The notes beneath the pieces were generated by a model. It made no database searches. It was not told the origin of the DNA and saw only the letters and a list, made by a program, of their open reading frames with translations. Shown here piece by piece: positions 29,469 to 40,285 of a DNA stretch of 43,788 nt. The DNA is taken from the NCBI GenBank assembly GCA_022925895.1, contig JAKSYS010000527.1, positions 1-43,788 on the forward strand. Direction: 5' to 3'. The position numbers and the translations under genes are program-made. Numbering within the stretch: position 1 is the first letter of the stretch; the number at the start of each line of letters is the position of its first letter. The DNA comes from Fragilaria crotonensis. Taxonomy: Eukaryota > Bacillariophyta > Fragilariophyceae > Fragilariales > Fragilariaceae.

Positions 29469-31764
29469 AAAAGTTTGGGAACCCGCATGGTCGGTGGAAC
29501 TTGCCGAAGCTCGCAAACAAGTTGTTGTACTGAAGAAGCATTTGTCAGCTCTTCGCACACACTACGACCATTCCAGTGTCTTAGCGCGCGAGATGGCTCA
29601 ATTATCAACACCAGTGCCGTTGCCCCTACACCGCGTGAGTGTTCTGCGGAAATTCGCAAGGTTGAATCATCCATCAAGGCAATCATAGCTGAGAGCTATG
29701 AACGTCGAGATCAAGAACGCCAACGAAAAATTGCAGTACTCGAAGCGACTGGGAAGCAAGCGGACAAAGAATCAGCAACTCGGTTGAGACATATGAAAAA
29801 GGCCGAAGATATCAAGCAGTTATTTCGCAAGATTAGTGGCGTACGGAAGAACAAATTAAGACAAGGAGTAACGAGAATTGAAATTCCTTGCATCCAGACG
29901 ACAATCCCAAGATGTGTACTGAATGGCGACAGATAGATGTGCCAACTGAGATTGTTCGGCTATTACAGGAACGCAACGGGCTCATTTCGGACAAGCAAAG
30001 GAACACCCTTCACTGTTGCACCACTTCTTGACGACTTAGGCTTTTGTGGGGATCGACCCTCGAGTACAAAAATTTTGGACGGCACATATCAACACCGGAC
30101 GAACGATGACGATGATGTGAGTAAAAATGTGAGACTCTTGTTGCAGCACATGACACAGGTTCACGAAATGGCAGCGTCCCCCTCGTTTCCTACCATCTCA
30201 ATGGACGACTTCATGAGTAAATTGCGCGTCTGGTCGGAATCCACCACCACGTCTCCGTCAGGATTACACCTCGGACACTATAAGGCCTTGATTGCACGAC
30301 ATTCATACTCATCAGACCTCCCAGATGATGAATTGACCCCAGAGTTCCGAAGAAACCGAGACGAGCTTGACATGATGCAAAACGACCTGCGGACTTTGCA
30401 CTTGAATCTGTTGAATTATGCGCTTGAGCGAGGCTATTCGTATAAACGTTGGCAAACAATTGCCAATACAATCCTCTTCAAAGATCCGGATAACGTTCGG
30501 TTACATCGTACTCGAGTGATTCACATTTATGAAGCGGACTTTAATCTCGCCTTGGGAATCAAGTGGAGGATTCAGATGTATCAAGCCGAGGCCCTGGCAG
30601 CATTAAATGATGGGCAGTATGGGTCTCGACCACGACGAAATGCAACGGATCCAGTGTTCATCGAGGAACTCCAGTGTGAGATCTCTCGTGCCACTCGACG
30701 GTCAGTGGTCTTGATCAATTATGATGCGCTTGCATGTTTCGACCGAATGATTCAAAATGCAGCAATGATTGTTAGTCGGAAGTTCGGCGTTCCGCTTCCA
30801 GTAACTCAGGCCAATGCAGTAACCTTGAGAGAGCGGAGTTCAGGGTCCGTACAGAATTAGGCCTCGCTCCAAATGGTTACGTACATTCGGATAGCAAGCC
30901 CATCTATGGCACGGGACAGGGCAGTGCCAACTCCCCAGCGATCTGGTGTTTTCTGTCGAGTTGTCTCATGGATGCCTATGACACGACTGCAACACCTGCG
31001 GTATATTATTCACCGGATGAAAGCACGTCAGCGTCTTTGGGATTAGTAGCTTTTGTGGACGATTGCAATGGGCAGGCGAACAATTTTAGCACCAGGATCT
31101 GATGAGACGCTTCGGGATATCTTGGTACGCACGCAGAAGAATGCACAATTGTGGAATGACTTACTCCACTCGAGTGGTGGTGCACTGGAATTATCCAAGT
31201 CCTCGTGCCAAGTACTCCATTGGTGGTTTACACAGCAAGGAGCACCATTTTTGGCCCCGAAACAATCTGCTCACCAAGAAGTGTTGCGTGTCATAGATCG
31301 ATCCACCGGCACGACACATCAACTACCCTTACTGTCACCGTATGAGGCACATAAGACATTAGGGCACTATAAAGCACCAGCTGGGAATCAAACCGAACAA
31401 TTTCGAAAACTCAAATCAAAGAGCGACGAGATTACGACCTTCCTGTGGACATGCCCACTTACGCGACTCGAAACATGGACTTTTATTATGCCTGCTACCT
31501 CCCAAGTGTTGGTTATCCGTTAGCGTGCTCATCTCTTACACGACAACGACTGGATCAGGTACAACGGAAAGCGATGTCGATCATTGTCCCACGTTGCGGT
31601 TTCAATCGGCATACCAAGAGCGAGATCATCTACGGTCCTTTGGAGTTGGGTGGGCGAACTTCCGTCATCTCTATGTCGAACAAGGCATTGGGCAAGTGTC
31701 CCTGTTTATGAGGAATTGGAGATTGAAATCGACAGCGGGGAAACTCCTTCGCATTGCAGTTGGA
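29469..31764 (+). pseudogene. Reverse transcriptase of LINE-like ORF2, frameshifted and 3'-truncated
   Basis: RT homology is spread over several frames: a coiled linker (29494-29900); 29937-30860 with SPSGLHLGHYKAL, FNLALGIKWR, GQYGSRPRRNATDP and motif A INYDALACFDRM; then in another frame GTGQGSANSPAIW (motif B) and AFVDDCNGQ (motif C, near 31053); then thumb and connection pieces at 31053-31523 and 31445-31764 (GFNRHTKSEIIYGPLELGG). Frame changes lie near 29650, 29930, 30835, 31070 and 31510. The sequence stops being RT-like at 31764, where Harbinger sequence begins. Confidence 0.8.
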
Positions 31765-32399
31765 TACATCGAGAGAGAACTGCAGAAACGAAGTGCCTTG
31801 CAGGTAGCTATTGTCCGGGACAAAATATCTGCACTCACAAGAAAAAGCGACAGGGCAACAGAGAAGCTCTTCCGAATGAAGAAGGGTTTGGCTGCTGATG
31901 AGTTGAACACCGTTGTGGAGAACTTGGACCGAGAAATCGAAAATCTCGAAACGGAGCTGAGGACTTTGCAAGAGAGAGAAATCCAGCGTCGAGACAAGGT
32001 GATGATGATGACAGGCCAGCACGTGATGGTCGAAGAGAACGTTCTGGAGGATGATGACGTTGTTGAAAATAACATTCTCAGCAAGAAGACTCCAGACAAG
32101 AACACCCCGGATAAGAACACTCCCGCCGTCATCAATAATCGAGATGGCGAATATCCTCTGGATGTTGTTTTGAAGGATCCGCCCCAAGAACAACCGTCAG
32201 GAAACATTTGTGTTGAATGTTCCGCCACCCAAGTATTCACAAGTGCCGAAGGTGTCGGCGATTTGTCTGTACTTTGTGTTGCTCAGAGAAGCGGCATCTG
32301 GATATGATTTGGTGGTGCGGCAACTGCTTTGAAAACGAAAGTATCACGAACCAACAACAAATTCGTGACGGAAAATACGAGTCAGACGGAGAAGGGTAA
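31765..32399 (+). pseudogene. Truncated Harbinger partner gene (copy 2)
   Basis: Carries the coiled coil and DKNTP linker, in frame with the preceding LINE-like RT tail, so a chimeric open frame runs from 31525 to 32307. A one-base loss near 32228 (CCACCC against CCACTCC) shifts the frame inside the Cys-rich finger. The rest of the finger continues in another frame to the TAA at 32399. Confidence 0.85.
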
Positions 32400-32421
32400 T
32401 AGAGCTGTCTACTTATGAAGG

Positions 32422-34157
32422 TTAGACTCTAATGAAGTTAGATGAATTTATGTCCATTAGAATAGTGCTGGTGGGAACTTGTCGTGGTTTCTTGGCAAGT
32501 CGCGTCATATCATTTCGTGAATTTAGTGTCGAAATGTTCAATAAGCATTGAACGGAAACAAGTCAATGACAAATCCTTCACTGCCATTCCATTCCTAAAA
32601 GTTGTGCTCGGAGAACAACTTTCAGCAACGTCATCAGCACTGTTGTATTTGTCATTATGTCCTGCGTCGTTCTTATATCCAATTGTGGTACCATCGTAGG
32701 TACGGATTGCACGTGAATTTGCTCCGGACGGGTCAACCAACCTCCGAATAGCATCGGGAACCTCGCTTTCATCGAATTCTCCGCTCTCTAACTCCCAGTG
32801 GGACGGAACACCATTTCTCCAACCGTCGCTCAGGCCATCAACATACAACAGAAGGTTGTGCAGAGCACAACACGTCAGCCAGATATTATCTGCAACTTCG
32901 CTGTTGTGCATCCTAATTCCTGTCTTGAGAACTCGCCATCGTCCTTTCAATATTCCAAACGCACACTCAACATCCTTTCGCAAGGATTCGAGCCATTGGG
33001 AGAATCGAATCTCACTGCGATTCATAGAATGCTTCAATGGAGGCACAGTTGTAGGCCATTTCAGGTAGCCATTGTGGACAATTACATATGCACCCTTGAT
33101 TGTGACATCGCTTCCACTTTTGTTCGACAAAACAAACGACATCGTGGAATCAAACTCACCATCTTGTTGATGCATGAAGCCATCATATCGTACGAGAGTT
33201 TTATCATTCCACCTTCCAGGATGGCCTGTCGTGGTGTGCACATCTTGCGACGGTGATTGACCGTCAAATTGTACATCTGAGTGGTGCAAGGCATCTTGTA
33301 CCCAAGATGCGCTTGCCTTAATCCAAATGACATCTTCTCAAGAGGTATGTGTTGCATCCGTGCTGCCGATGCAACCAGGAAAGCCTGCATTTCTGTACAC
33401 GTTCGCAGTCTCGTAATTCCTCTAACGTAGAAGGGTTGTCACATATAGGGGATACAGCTTCTGGCGCCGAACTCCACGAATTTGTGAAAGAAAACGCGGT
33501 ACACCTCCTTGTCAATAAAAGTCGACTCCTCCACCAGATCATCAAACGTCCACCCTCGACCAAGGTAACGTAAGCTACCCAATACTAATAGTTCGATAGG
33601 ACTTACTTTTCTGTTCTTGCATGTGCCATCAACTCTCCATCTGTGAAACATACCGCCCGAAACAGCCCTTTCATTTTCAACCATTTGCAGTAGATGAAGG
33701 AAAGAGTTGTACGGCAATCAAAATTGCTTCCTAAAGGTCTTGGCCCATTGAGGATTATCAGGCTGTGGATCTTGCATGTAGAGTATCCACCATAGACTAA
33801 GTTTTGGCGTGACAGAGCGAGGATTTCCAGTTGTTGGGTCAGTGCAAAATTTTGGGTGTTGCATTCTCGCTCGTTTGGTAGGTGGCTCTAGTGAATTCTT
33901 CATTCGTGCCTTCGCCTCATCTGTTGCTCCAAGTGCAAACTGCAGGTACATGAATTGAAGTTTCCTCCTTGCATCCTCCTCATCTTCTTCTTTGCTGATA
34001 TTCTTGATACAGAAGTTGATTCAATGTGCGGTCATCATTGTAGCACAAGCATTCTTTGATTGGACGAGTCGCTACACCCCCGCCATAGATGCTTTTAATG
34101 ACTTTAGCAGCTTGAGTTGCAAGGTCATCTTTTTCAGTACTTTGAACAGCTCCCCAT
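32422..34157 (-). pseudogene. Harbinger DDE transposase, copy 2, multiply frameshifted
   Basis: Same gene as copy 1. The two bases missing there near the C-terminus are present here, so the end reads on (MHNSEVADNIWLTCCALHNLL). But this copy has its own small indels near 32517, 33165, 33245, 33350, 33397, 33430, 33465 and 34070. The His in place of the second catalytic Asp (VIVHNGYLKW) is shared with copy 1 and so predates the duplication. Confidence 0.85.
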
Positions 34158-34773
34158 CGTTAAGAGAAGGGGAGATGAAATAAAGGAATGTTGGACAAAT
34201 GGAGGAGTTGTTGAGGAGGATGAAGAATTCAGCCTGCCCTTGTTGACATCAATAGCAACACGACAGCAGTGGATTGTTTGTGTCACGATCTTGAAAACTT
34301 CAAAGTTGCACTGCAAGTTTTGTTAACCCGGAGGCGAACAAAACTTGCTGCAAATTTTTGATAATAGACCATGAAACCCGGTTTCCCAAAACATGCTGCA
34401 AGTTTTGTGGGACAAGTTTTGTTCGTAAGGACTGTAATTAACAAAATTGGCTGCAAGTTCTGTTTTTGTATGCAAGTTTTGTTTGTCGTAAGGATCGCCC
34501 TAAAAATGACTTATACCCTCCCATAAGACTTGCTTTTGATTTTTTTCAGATTCGGGACTCACTTAACCCCATGATAAGACCTGCTCTAAGATAAAAGCTT
34601 CCTGAGGCCCAGAGCTTGAATAAACTTGTTCCCGTATTGTACCGCACACAGACTCTGAGCAATTGTTGGTGGATTCAACACCAGGAAGTCCTGACGGGTC
34701 GATGTCCCAATGAGATCCAAATCACATCAGCCCGGTATCGGGGTTTACTAGTTCTATCTGTCTGGTACTCTAA

Positions 34774-36051
34774 GGTGGTGTGTATACAGCAAAAATTTTC
34801 CGAACTTGGATCCAAGTTTCCAAGTTTCCAACGGAATCTCACTTCCAAAAACCAAAATAGATTCCCTAATTCGTGACTTAACTTGGATTTCCGAGTTAGT
34901 AAGACTCAACTTTGATCCACTTGGAGATCCAAGTTGCCCACATTTTTTTAGCCAAGTTTGGTTATCCAAGTTTCGCATGCGCTCAATTTGCGCGCGTTTC
35001 CCTTGCTACGATGCACTAAAAATGGAGTGCACTCATCGTTCATCATTGTTGTGCACCACTTTAATGATGAGCAATAAGGCTACACCAGAGGGTGCTCATC
35101 AGCCACTTAATGATCCCCCTAGTCCTATTTTAGCTGTTTAGTCTAAGATAGTAGTGCAAGCCATTGCTTCAAGCATCGCATTTCCATTTTCATTCTTGCA
35201 CTTGCTTTTAATCCAGCTCTCATTCCTCTTGTTTCGAGCTCTCGTTTGCTTTTATTTGCTGTCGTTTGTTCTTCTCGTTCCTGCCCTTCCACTCACACTC
35301 GCTCCGTTTGCTGCTCTCGCTCTCATTTGTTTGCTCTTGCTCGTTGCTGCTCTTGCCTTGCACTCTCATTCTTGATCGCTCGCGCTCGTTCTCGCTCTTG
35401 CTCTACAATTTGTTTGCTCTCGTTTGTGCTTACGTTTGTGCTCTCGTTCATGCTCTTGAACTTGCTCTCATTTCGCTTTCGCAGTCTTGCACTATCACAC
35501 TCATTCTTGCTGTCGTTGTTCCACTCGCTTCGTCGTTTCCTGCTCTCGCTCTCGTCGTTGCTCTCGTTGCGTTTGCTGGTGCTCTCGCTCTCGTTTTCGT
35601 CTGCTCTCCTTGTTCCTGTTGCTCTCCTTGCACTCTCATTTTGTTCGCACTCATTCCGCTATTTTTCATTTTGCCTCCTTGATGAGACTCAGGCATATCG
35701 GTTGAAGATTGCTTGACTGCTGTCGGTCGCAGTCATGATGTAGTGATAGAGAGTTAGTAACAAGTCCATGGTCCTGCATGGAGTATGCAGTATGTGCATG
35801 ATGCATGATGCGTGACGCCTTACGAATCTTCACTCAAAACATTTGTCTACTGGTAGTAGAATGCTACTCACGTTCGTCTTCTTCAAAGAAAACTTGGGAG
35901 TTTCCGACTTGGATTCAAAGTTTTCAATTGTGCTGTATACATGCCAGTGGACCAGGACGAAATTTAACATTCAAATTCATTCCTAAGATTCCGTTGGGAA
36001 CTTGGAAACTTGGATCCAAGTTTGTATTTTTTTTGCTGTATACACACCGCC
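34774..36051. mobile_element. Non-autonomous TIR element (Harbinger-like, TAA target duplication)
   Basis: 1278 bp with terminal inverted repeats GGTGGTGTGTATACAGC (left) and GGCGGTGTGTATACAGC (right, reversed), one mismatch, flanked by TAA at 34771-34773 and 36052-36054. The duplicate copy D1 has the uninterrupted site with a single TAA at 21189-21191, which proves insertion. The inner ends also pair: each carries the palindrome AACTTGGATCCAAGTT (34803-34818 and 36007-36022). No transposase is encoded. The 3-bp duplication fits PIF/Harbinger, but the TIR differs from that of the Harbinger at 16760, so a different autonomous partner is expected. Confidence 0.9.
35150..35665. repeat. Pyrimidine-rich low-complexity tract inside the TIR element
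   Basis: About 500 bp of irregular repeats of words such as GCTCTCG, CTCTTGCT and TCGTTTG, strongly T+C-rich on the plus strand. All three plus frames give long Leu/Ser/Ala/Val-rich open frames by composition alone; these are not genes. Confidence 0.8.
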
Positions 36052-36488
36052 TAAGTTCCAGGTACCATGTAGTACTGGGTACTGGAGTAGCGTCTATTTC
36101 GAGTCGTGATCCGCGTTCAGAAACTGGCTCATAAAAATTCGCGTTATCAAGCACTCACACCGCGATTGCTTGGAGTCGCAAGGGACTGAAAACCGCATTA
36201 ACTTTGAGTCGAGATGCCCGTGCACCGCGTTGTTCCATGATCGCAACTAAGTGAACATAATGTGCTTCTTCAATAAACAAACAGAGGCAAGGTCATCATT
36301 GTTCGGTGCTCAGCAACTTACATTAACGATTACCCCAACATTCAGAGTGAAGCCGAGCTGCTGAATAGTAAGTTTGCCAGAGCAAAGTAAAATCGCTTGT
36401 CCACTTTTTGCTCGTCGTTGACAGAACTACTAGTGGAAACCTCTGGTCTCTGGACTGCGCCCCACTCTGCGCCGTGGACAGCCTGATC

Positions 36489-39388
36489 ATGATTGAATTT
36501 GAGAAGCCGGTTGGCGCACACGCCGATTGCAAGGAACTCGAGTACATCTCAGCCTTGCATCAGTCTAGCCTGATGCTCAGACAGGACGCATCGATAACAG
36601 GTACGTGGTGGGTAGGTGTTCGTTACTGGTGCTGAGTACAGTGAGAAGTCATATAAATCTCTGATTGCACCAGTAGCACTGGCCATTAGCCTTGTCAGAA
36701 ACCACAAGACTGGTATTTATCTTGATCTTACTCAGTGAACCCTTGCATTTGCAGCCGAAGACGTTGTCAATTTTCTGCTTTCTCGACATGGCATCAAGGC
36801 AGACTTGACATATGTCGAAAGAAATCTAATGCCCGGTTTGGCCGGCAACATTGACGAATCACCTGACGCAGTCTTTGATCTCGTGGAGCTTGCCAGCATT
36901 TTGCTCATACCACACCTTCGCAAGACTGGAGCCGAGCATGATTGCGAAATTTTTTTCGACAAAGTTCTCAAGATGATCACCTTGGATGTCACTGGATCCT
37001 CTGACCCGGTACGTTTAGACCGAACTATGATGCTGAACATCATGAAGACCTACGGTGAGGAGGATGTGTCTTCAGCGGTGGTTGACGAGATGCTCAAAGC
37101 AGCTGGGGTACAGAAAAATGGTTCCACAATGTTTGATTACAAAAAATTGGTAAATGCCACAACCGCCGACATTCAGCAATACGATCCAGAATGGGAAACT
37201 AGAGAAACCACTTATTACGATGACGTTCTCGACGGAACGTCTCTGGATGCAAACTTGGAAGACAACGATCCTGATGAAGAACTGGCCAAGTCGAACTTCG
37301 ACGATGCCCTGACAAGATTCGTCGGATCTTCACTTTACCAACGATTGATACTGTCGCCGAGAATTACAGGTCCAAACTTTCAATGTCTTGCTCTGGGTGT
37401 TCGTTGTTGTAGCCCTTTCCAATATGCATCTGACTTTGACACGTCGGTTGGACAGTAAGTCTATCGTCGCCGTCGTACAGAACTTTGGGTTGTCACCATC
37501 GCTCTCTTCTCACACAATACGATGCGTTATTGCGCTTCACAGACAGGATTGTCCGACGACATCGTTCATGTCCGAGTTTGGATGTCGCGTTGGCCAGTCG
37601 ATCGTTGCCTGGTTGATGCTTATGGTACAGCTCATTATTTTGGGAACGATCTTCGTCATATTGTCAACAGCTGGAAACTCCATTCACCTCCAGCACAATC
37701 TTCCCAGCTTTGTCGGAGTTATGCTAGGAATTGTAACGATCATGTTCTCCAGCATGTTGTCGTACATCTTTGAAGTCAAATTCTTTCTAATCAACACCAA
37801 CAAGTCTTCGTCTGCTGAAGGGCAATTCGGGTACGGCTTTGCGCTTGCACTGGGTTGTGTCCTTCTTTTTCAGATAAAGTCTCTTCTCTACGTCCTCATT
37901 CCACGGTCAACTTGGAAGAACCTTCCTTTCGCGAACTTCTGGCTGACATGTGAAATGGCGAAATCTGAGTGTTGCACAAAGCAAGCTGCTGCGTACAAAA
38001 TCAAGAACATGGTCGACCATGCTTTCGCTCAGCACGATGGGAGTATCCTTCGTAAAGCCGAGAGTGCCAGGGTCAAGTTGAAAGCTTCTTCCTTCAAGAG
38101 CGCCAATGCGAAAGCCATGATGAGCTTCCATGCGACTGCTGATCACCGCGAACGTGTTGGAGGCATATTGTATACATTTCGAAGGATGTGGAACGGTTCC
38201 TGTTCAAGGAGGATGGCGTTTTATCCACGCCGGTCTCTACGCGATGAATGTATCCCAATGGTTTGTTGTCATTCTCTTCATTATCATATACGCGAGCCTC
38301 GACCTTGCCATCCAATCCGAGTACAGCACTATAACCATTTCTGATGCGCCGCCTCCCACAACAAGGGCATCGCCATCGGCATCACCTGCTCCTCTTCAAT
38401 ATTGGTTTCCAACCGAGACTGAAGTTCGATTTTCAATCGGTCTCGGTTGTGTTACTGCCTTTCTTGCTGCAGCTTCACTCGCTCTTGTTTGGATTCCTTC
38501 CAGTGTCAGCACGATCCAGCAGTTTCGCTGCGGTAACATCGGAAGCCTTCGTTGCCGTTTTTTTCCCACATATCGCTTTGCACCTGATGTTACCACGATC
38601 CTGCTTGGTTCAACCTTCTGGGGAACCCTTTACACTTCTTTGTCCGTTTTGATTATGGTTGGTAGTATAACTTTTCTTTTGGTTTGGAGCGTCACACGGT
38701 CATTGGTGATAAAGTGGCTTGCAACCATCATTGCAATCCTCTTGACTCTATTCTTCAAGATACTCCTTCTAACATTCGTGCGCAAGTTTATCTTTGTGGG
38801 ATTCTTTCGTAGAGAATCCGATTGGAGGCAATGTCCTGATGCTCGCCCTAGGTACGTTTCTCCTCCTTACCGATACGAGACTCATTTGTGAATGCAACAC
38901 TTACACTTCGCTTAAGAATGCTGGTCGCTTGGGCTAACGTTGGGAACCATGTTTTCCGGACGATGAAGCTTCTCTTGGTAACTTCCTTTATATTGGGCGA
39001 CTTGATACACCTCTCTTTGCCCCAGGTGTTGGCATGATTGGACCCTTAATTGTAGACGGCTACCCAGTGCAGTTCCGAAAGGGTTTGCTCCTTCATGATG
39101 CCCATCGTCACCCTTACATGGAACGTCTGGGAGTGATTTATTTGCTCAAGTTAAAGTACGGCGCACTTTGCTAACCGTGCCGGAGGTCAATGGCGCTTGA
39201 TCTTTGTCATGGCCCTGATGCCATGGCTTCGCCGCTACCGGCTTGACGATAGCATTACGAAATATGCTGGAAAAACGAAGAATTTCGTGACGAGCAGCCT
39301 CATGCCGCTCATACTGACGCTGGTATATGGGTTCCTCATGATCACCGACCCCTCAATCGACGCCGTGGAGATGATTGATTACTTTTGA
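36489..39388 (+). pseudogene. Membrane-protein gene copy 2 (frame-broken)
   Basis: Exons by alignment with copy 1: 36489-36600, 36755-37454, 37543-38851, 38917-39388, same intron sites and phases. Exon 1 is intact here (112 nt, phase 1), and the T-run that is short in copy 1 is full length. But one C is lost at DDAP near 37308, one A near 37374, one T near 37418, bases near 38202 and 38221, two bases are gained near 38811, and bases are lost near 38947, 38990 and 39163. The intact C-terminus reads FLMITDPSIDAVEMIDYF. Between copies 1 and 2 every exon is intact in at least one, which points to recent or artefactual breaks. Function as for copy 1. Confidence 0.65.
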
Positions 39389-40285
39389 TCGAGTGTACTC
39401 TACTAGTAGGACACAAGTTATGGATTCTGCGTGAGTACATGGTGATGTTCAAGGTTCAAGGCCCTGAAAAAATCAACGTCCGACAGCAACGCCTAAGTTA
39501 AATATCCTATATTTGTGTATTCCTTATTTATGCATGCTGCTCGTATGTGGTTATCGGATATGCTGATATTCATCAACATGCTTGTATGCTCCGTATGATA
39601 TGGTGCGATAACCGGAAGTATGGCTATGTACTGATTCTGATTCAATGAAAATTAGTCATAACTGGATACCTTTTACCGCATATATATATATATTGTAGTT
39701 TATATGGTATGACATAAAAGGTACTAGGTGCAGTTATTTCCTTCCTGGTAGACTTGTAGGACAAATTGATGACATTCTGTCGCGGGTTCATGGCGCTAAT
39801 AATCGATATTCGATATTTGTCATACGTCGGTCCTACGGTAAAGCGCAGATTGGGTTCTTGGACCCGTTCGATTCTGCTGCGTATGCATAAGAGCTCATTA
39901 GAGATTAGAGTGTAATCATAGGAATAACGGCGCACTTATACCGCGTTAACTTCGAGTCGTATGCACTCAACCCCACCAACTTTCAAGTCGAGATGCCCTA
40001 ACACTTACAACGCTTCAACTTTAAGTTGTTACATTGACGCAACCGCAAAAACATAAAGCGCTTCTTCAACACGCAAGCATCAGCACCGTAAAGCAACGTG
40101 GACCCAACATTCAGAGTCTTTAAGCCGTCAAGCTGCTGAATAGTTTGCCAGTGTGTGATCTTTGTTCTCATCGGCTGTTTGTTGTTTTGTCACCTATCTG
40201 GTTTGTTGGCAGAACAGGTGGAAACAAACTACCGGTAGTCTCTGGGCTGCGCTCTCTACGCACTGGGCTTTGGGGACAGGGGATC
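39389..40285. other. Intergenic region between gene copies 2 and 3
   Basis: About 900 bp without a gene; the first 650 bp repeat the spacer after copy 1, including the (AT)n run near 39680-39693. From 40036 the sequence is unique to this place and resembles the upstream region of copies 1 and 2 (GCTTCTTCAA, CCAACATTCAGAGT, GCTGCTGAATAGT), so it probably holds the promoter of copy 3. Confidence 0.55.

Larger units (their letters stand above)
25197..31764 (+). mobile_element. LINE-like non-LTR retroelement, decayed and 3'-truncated
   Basis: 6.6 kb of plus-strand coding remnants in the order ORF1 (coiled coil), EEP-type endonuclease, reverse transcriptase, broken by at least eight frame changes. 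No LTR, integrase or terminal repeat is seen. The right edge cuts inside RT C-terminal coding sequence (AGKLLRIAVG) and joins Harbinger partner-gene sequence. The left edge abuts the end of D1; whether it is the native 5' end cannot be told. Confidence 0.85.
31765..34500. mobile_element. 5'-truncated second copy of the Harbinger element
   Basis: Contains the 3' part of the partner gene, the transposase gene, the subterminal motif array and the right TIR ending at 34500, followed by the same TAA and flanking DNA as the first copy. The left third, including the left TIR, is missing and replaced by LINE-like sequence. Because the flank past the TIR is shared, this arose by segmental duplication and not by transposition. 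Confidence 0.9.
31765..40035 (+). repeat. Segmental duplication copy D2
   Basis: Counterpart of 18164-25196. After removing the inserted TIR element (34774-36051 plus one TAA) it is about 6990 bp, some 43 bp shorter than D1. The differences noted are mostly small deletions in homopolymers or short repeats, with roughly ten base substitutions found by eye. Unlike D1, its right edge runs naturally into a third gene copy. Confidence 0.92.

Noticed and set aside
31525-32307. 260-codon frame as a genuine new fusion gene
   Set aside because: It joins a truncated RT to a truncated Harbinger gene, lacks a proper start and ends at a frame break; kept only as a junction finding.
35154-35716. Leu/Ser/Val-rich frames that look like small membrane proteins
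   Set aside because: They arise from the CTC/TTG low-complexity tract; all three frames are open and none has gene structure.
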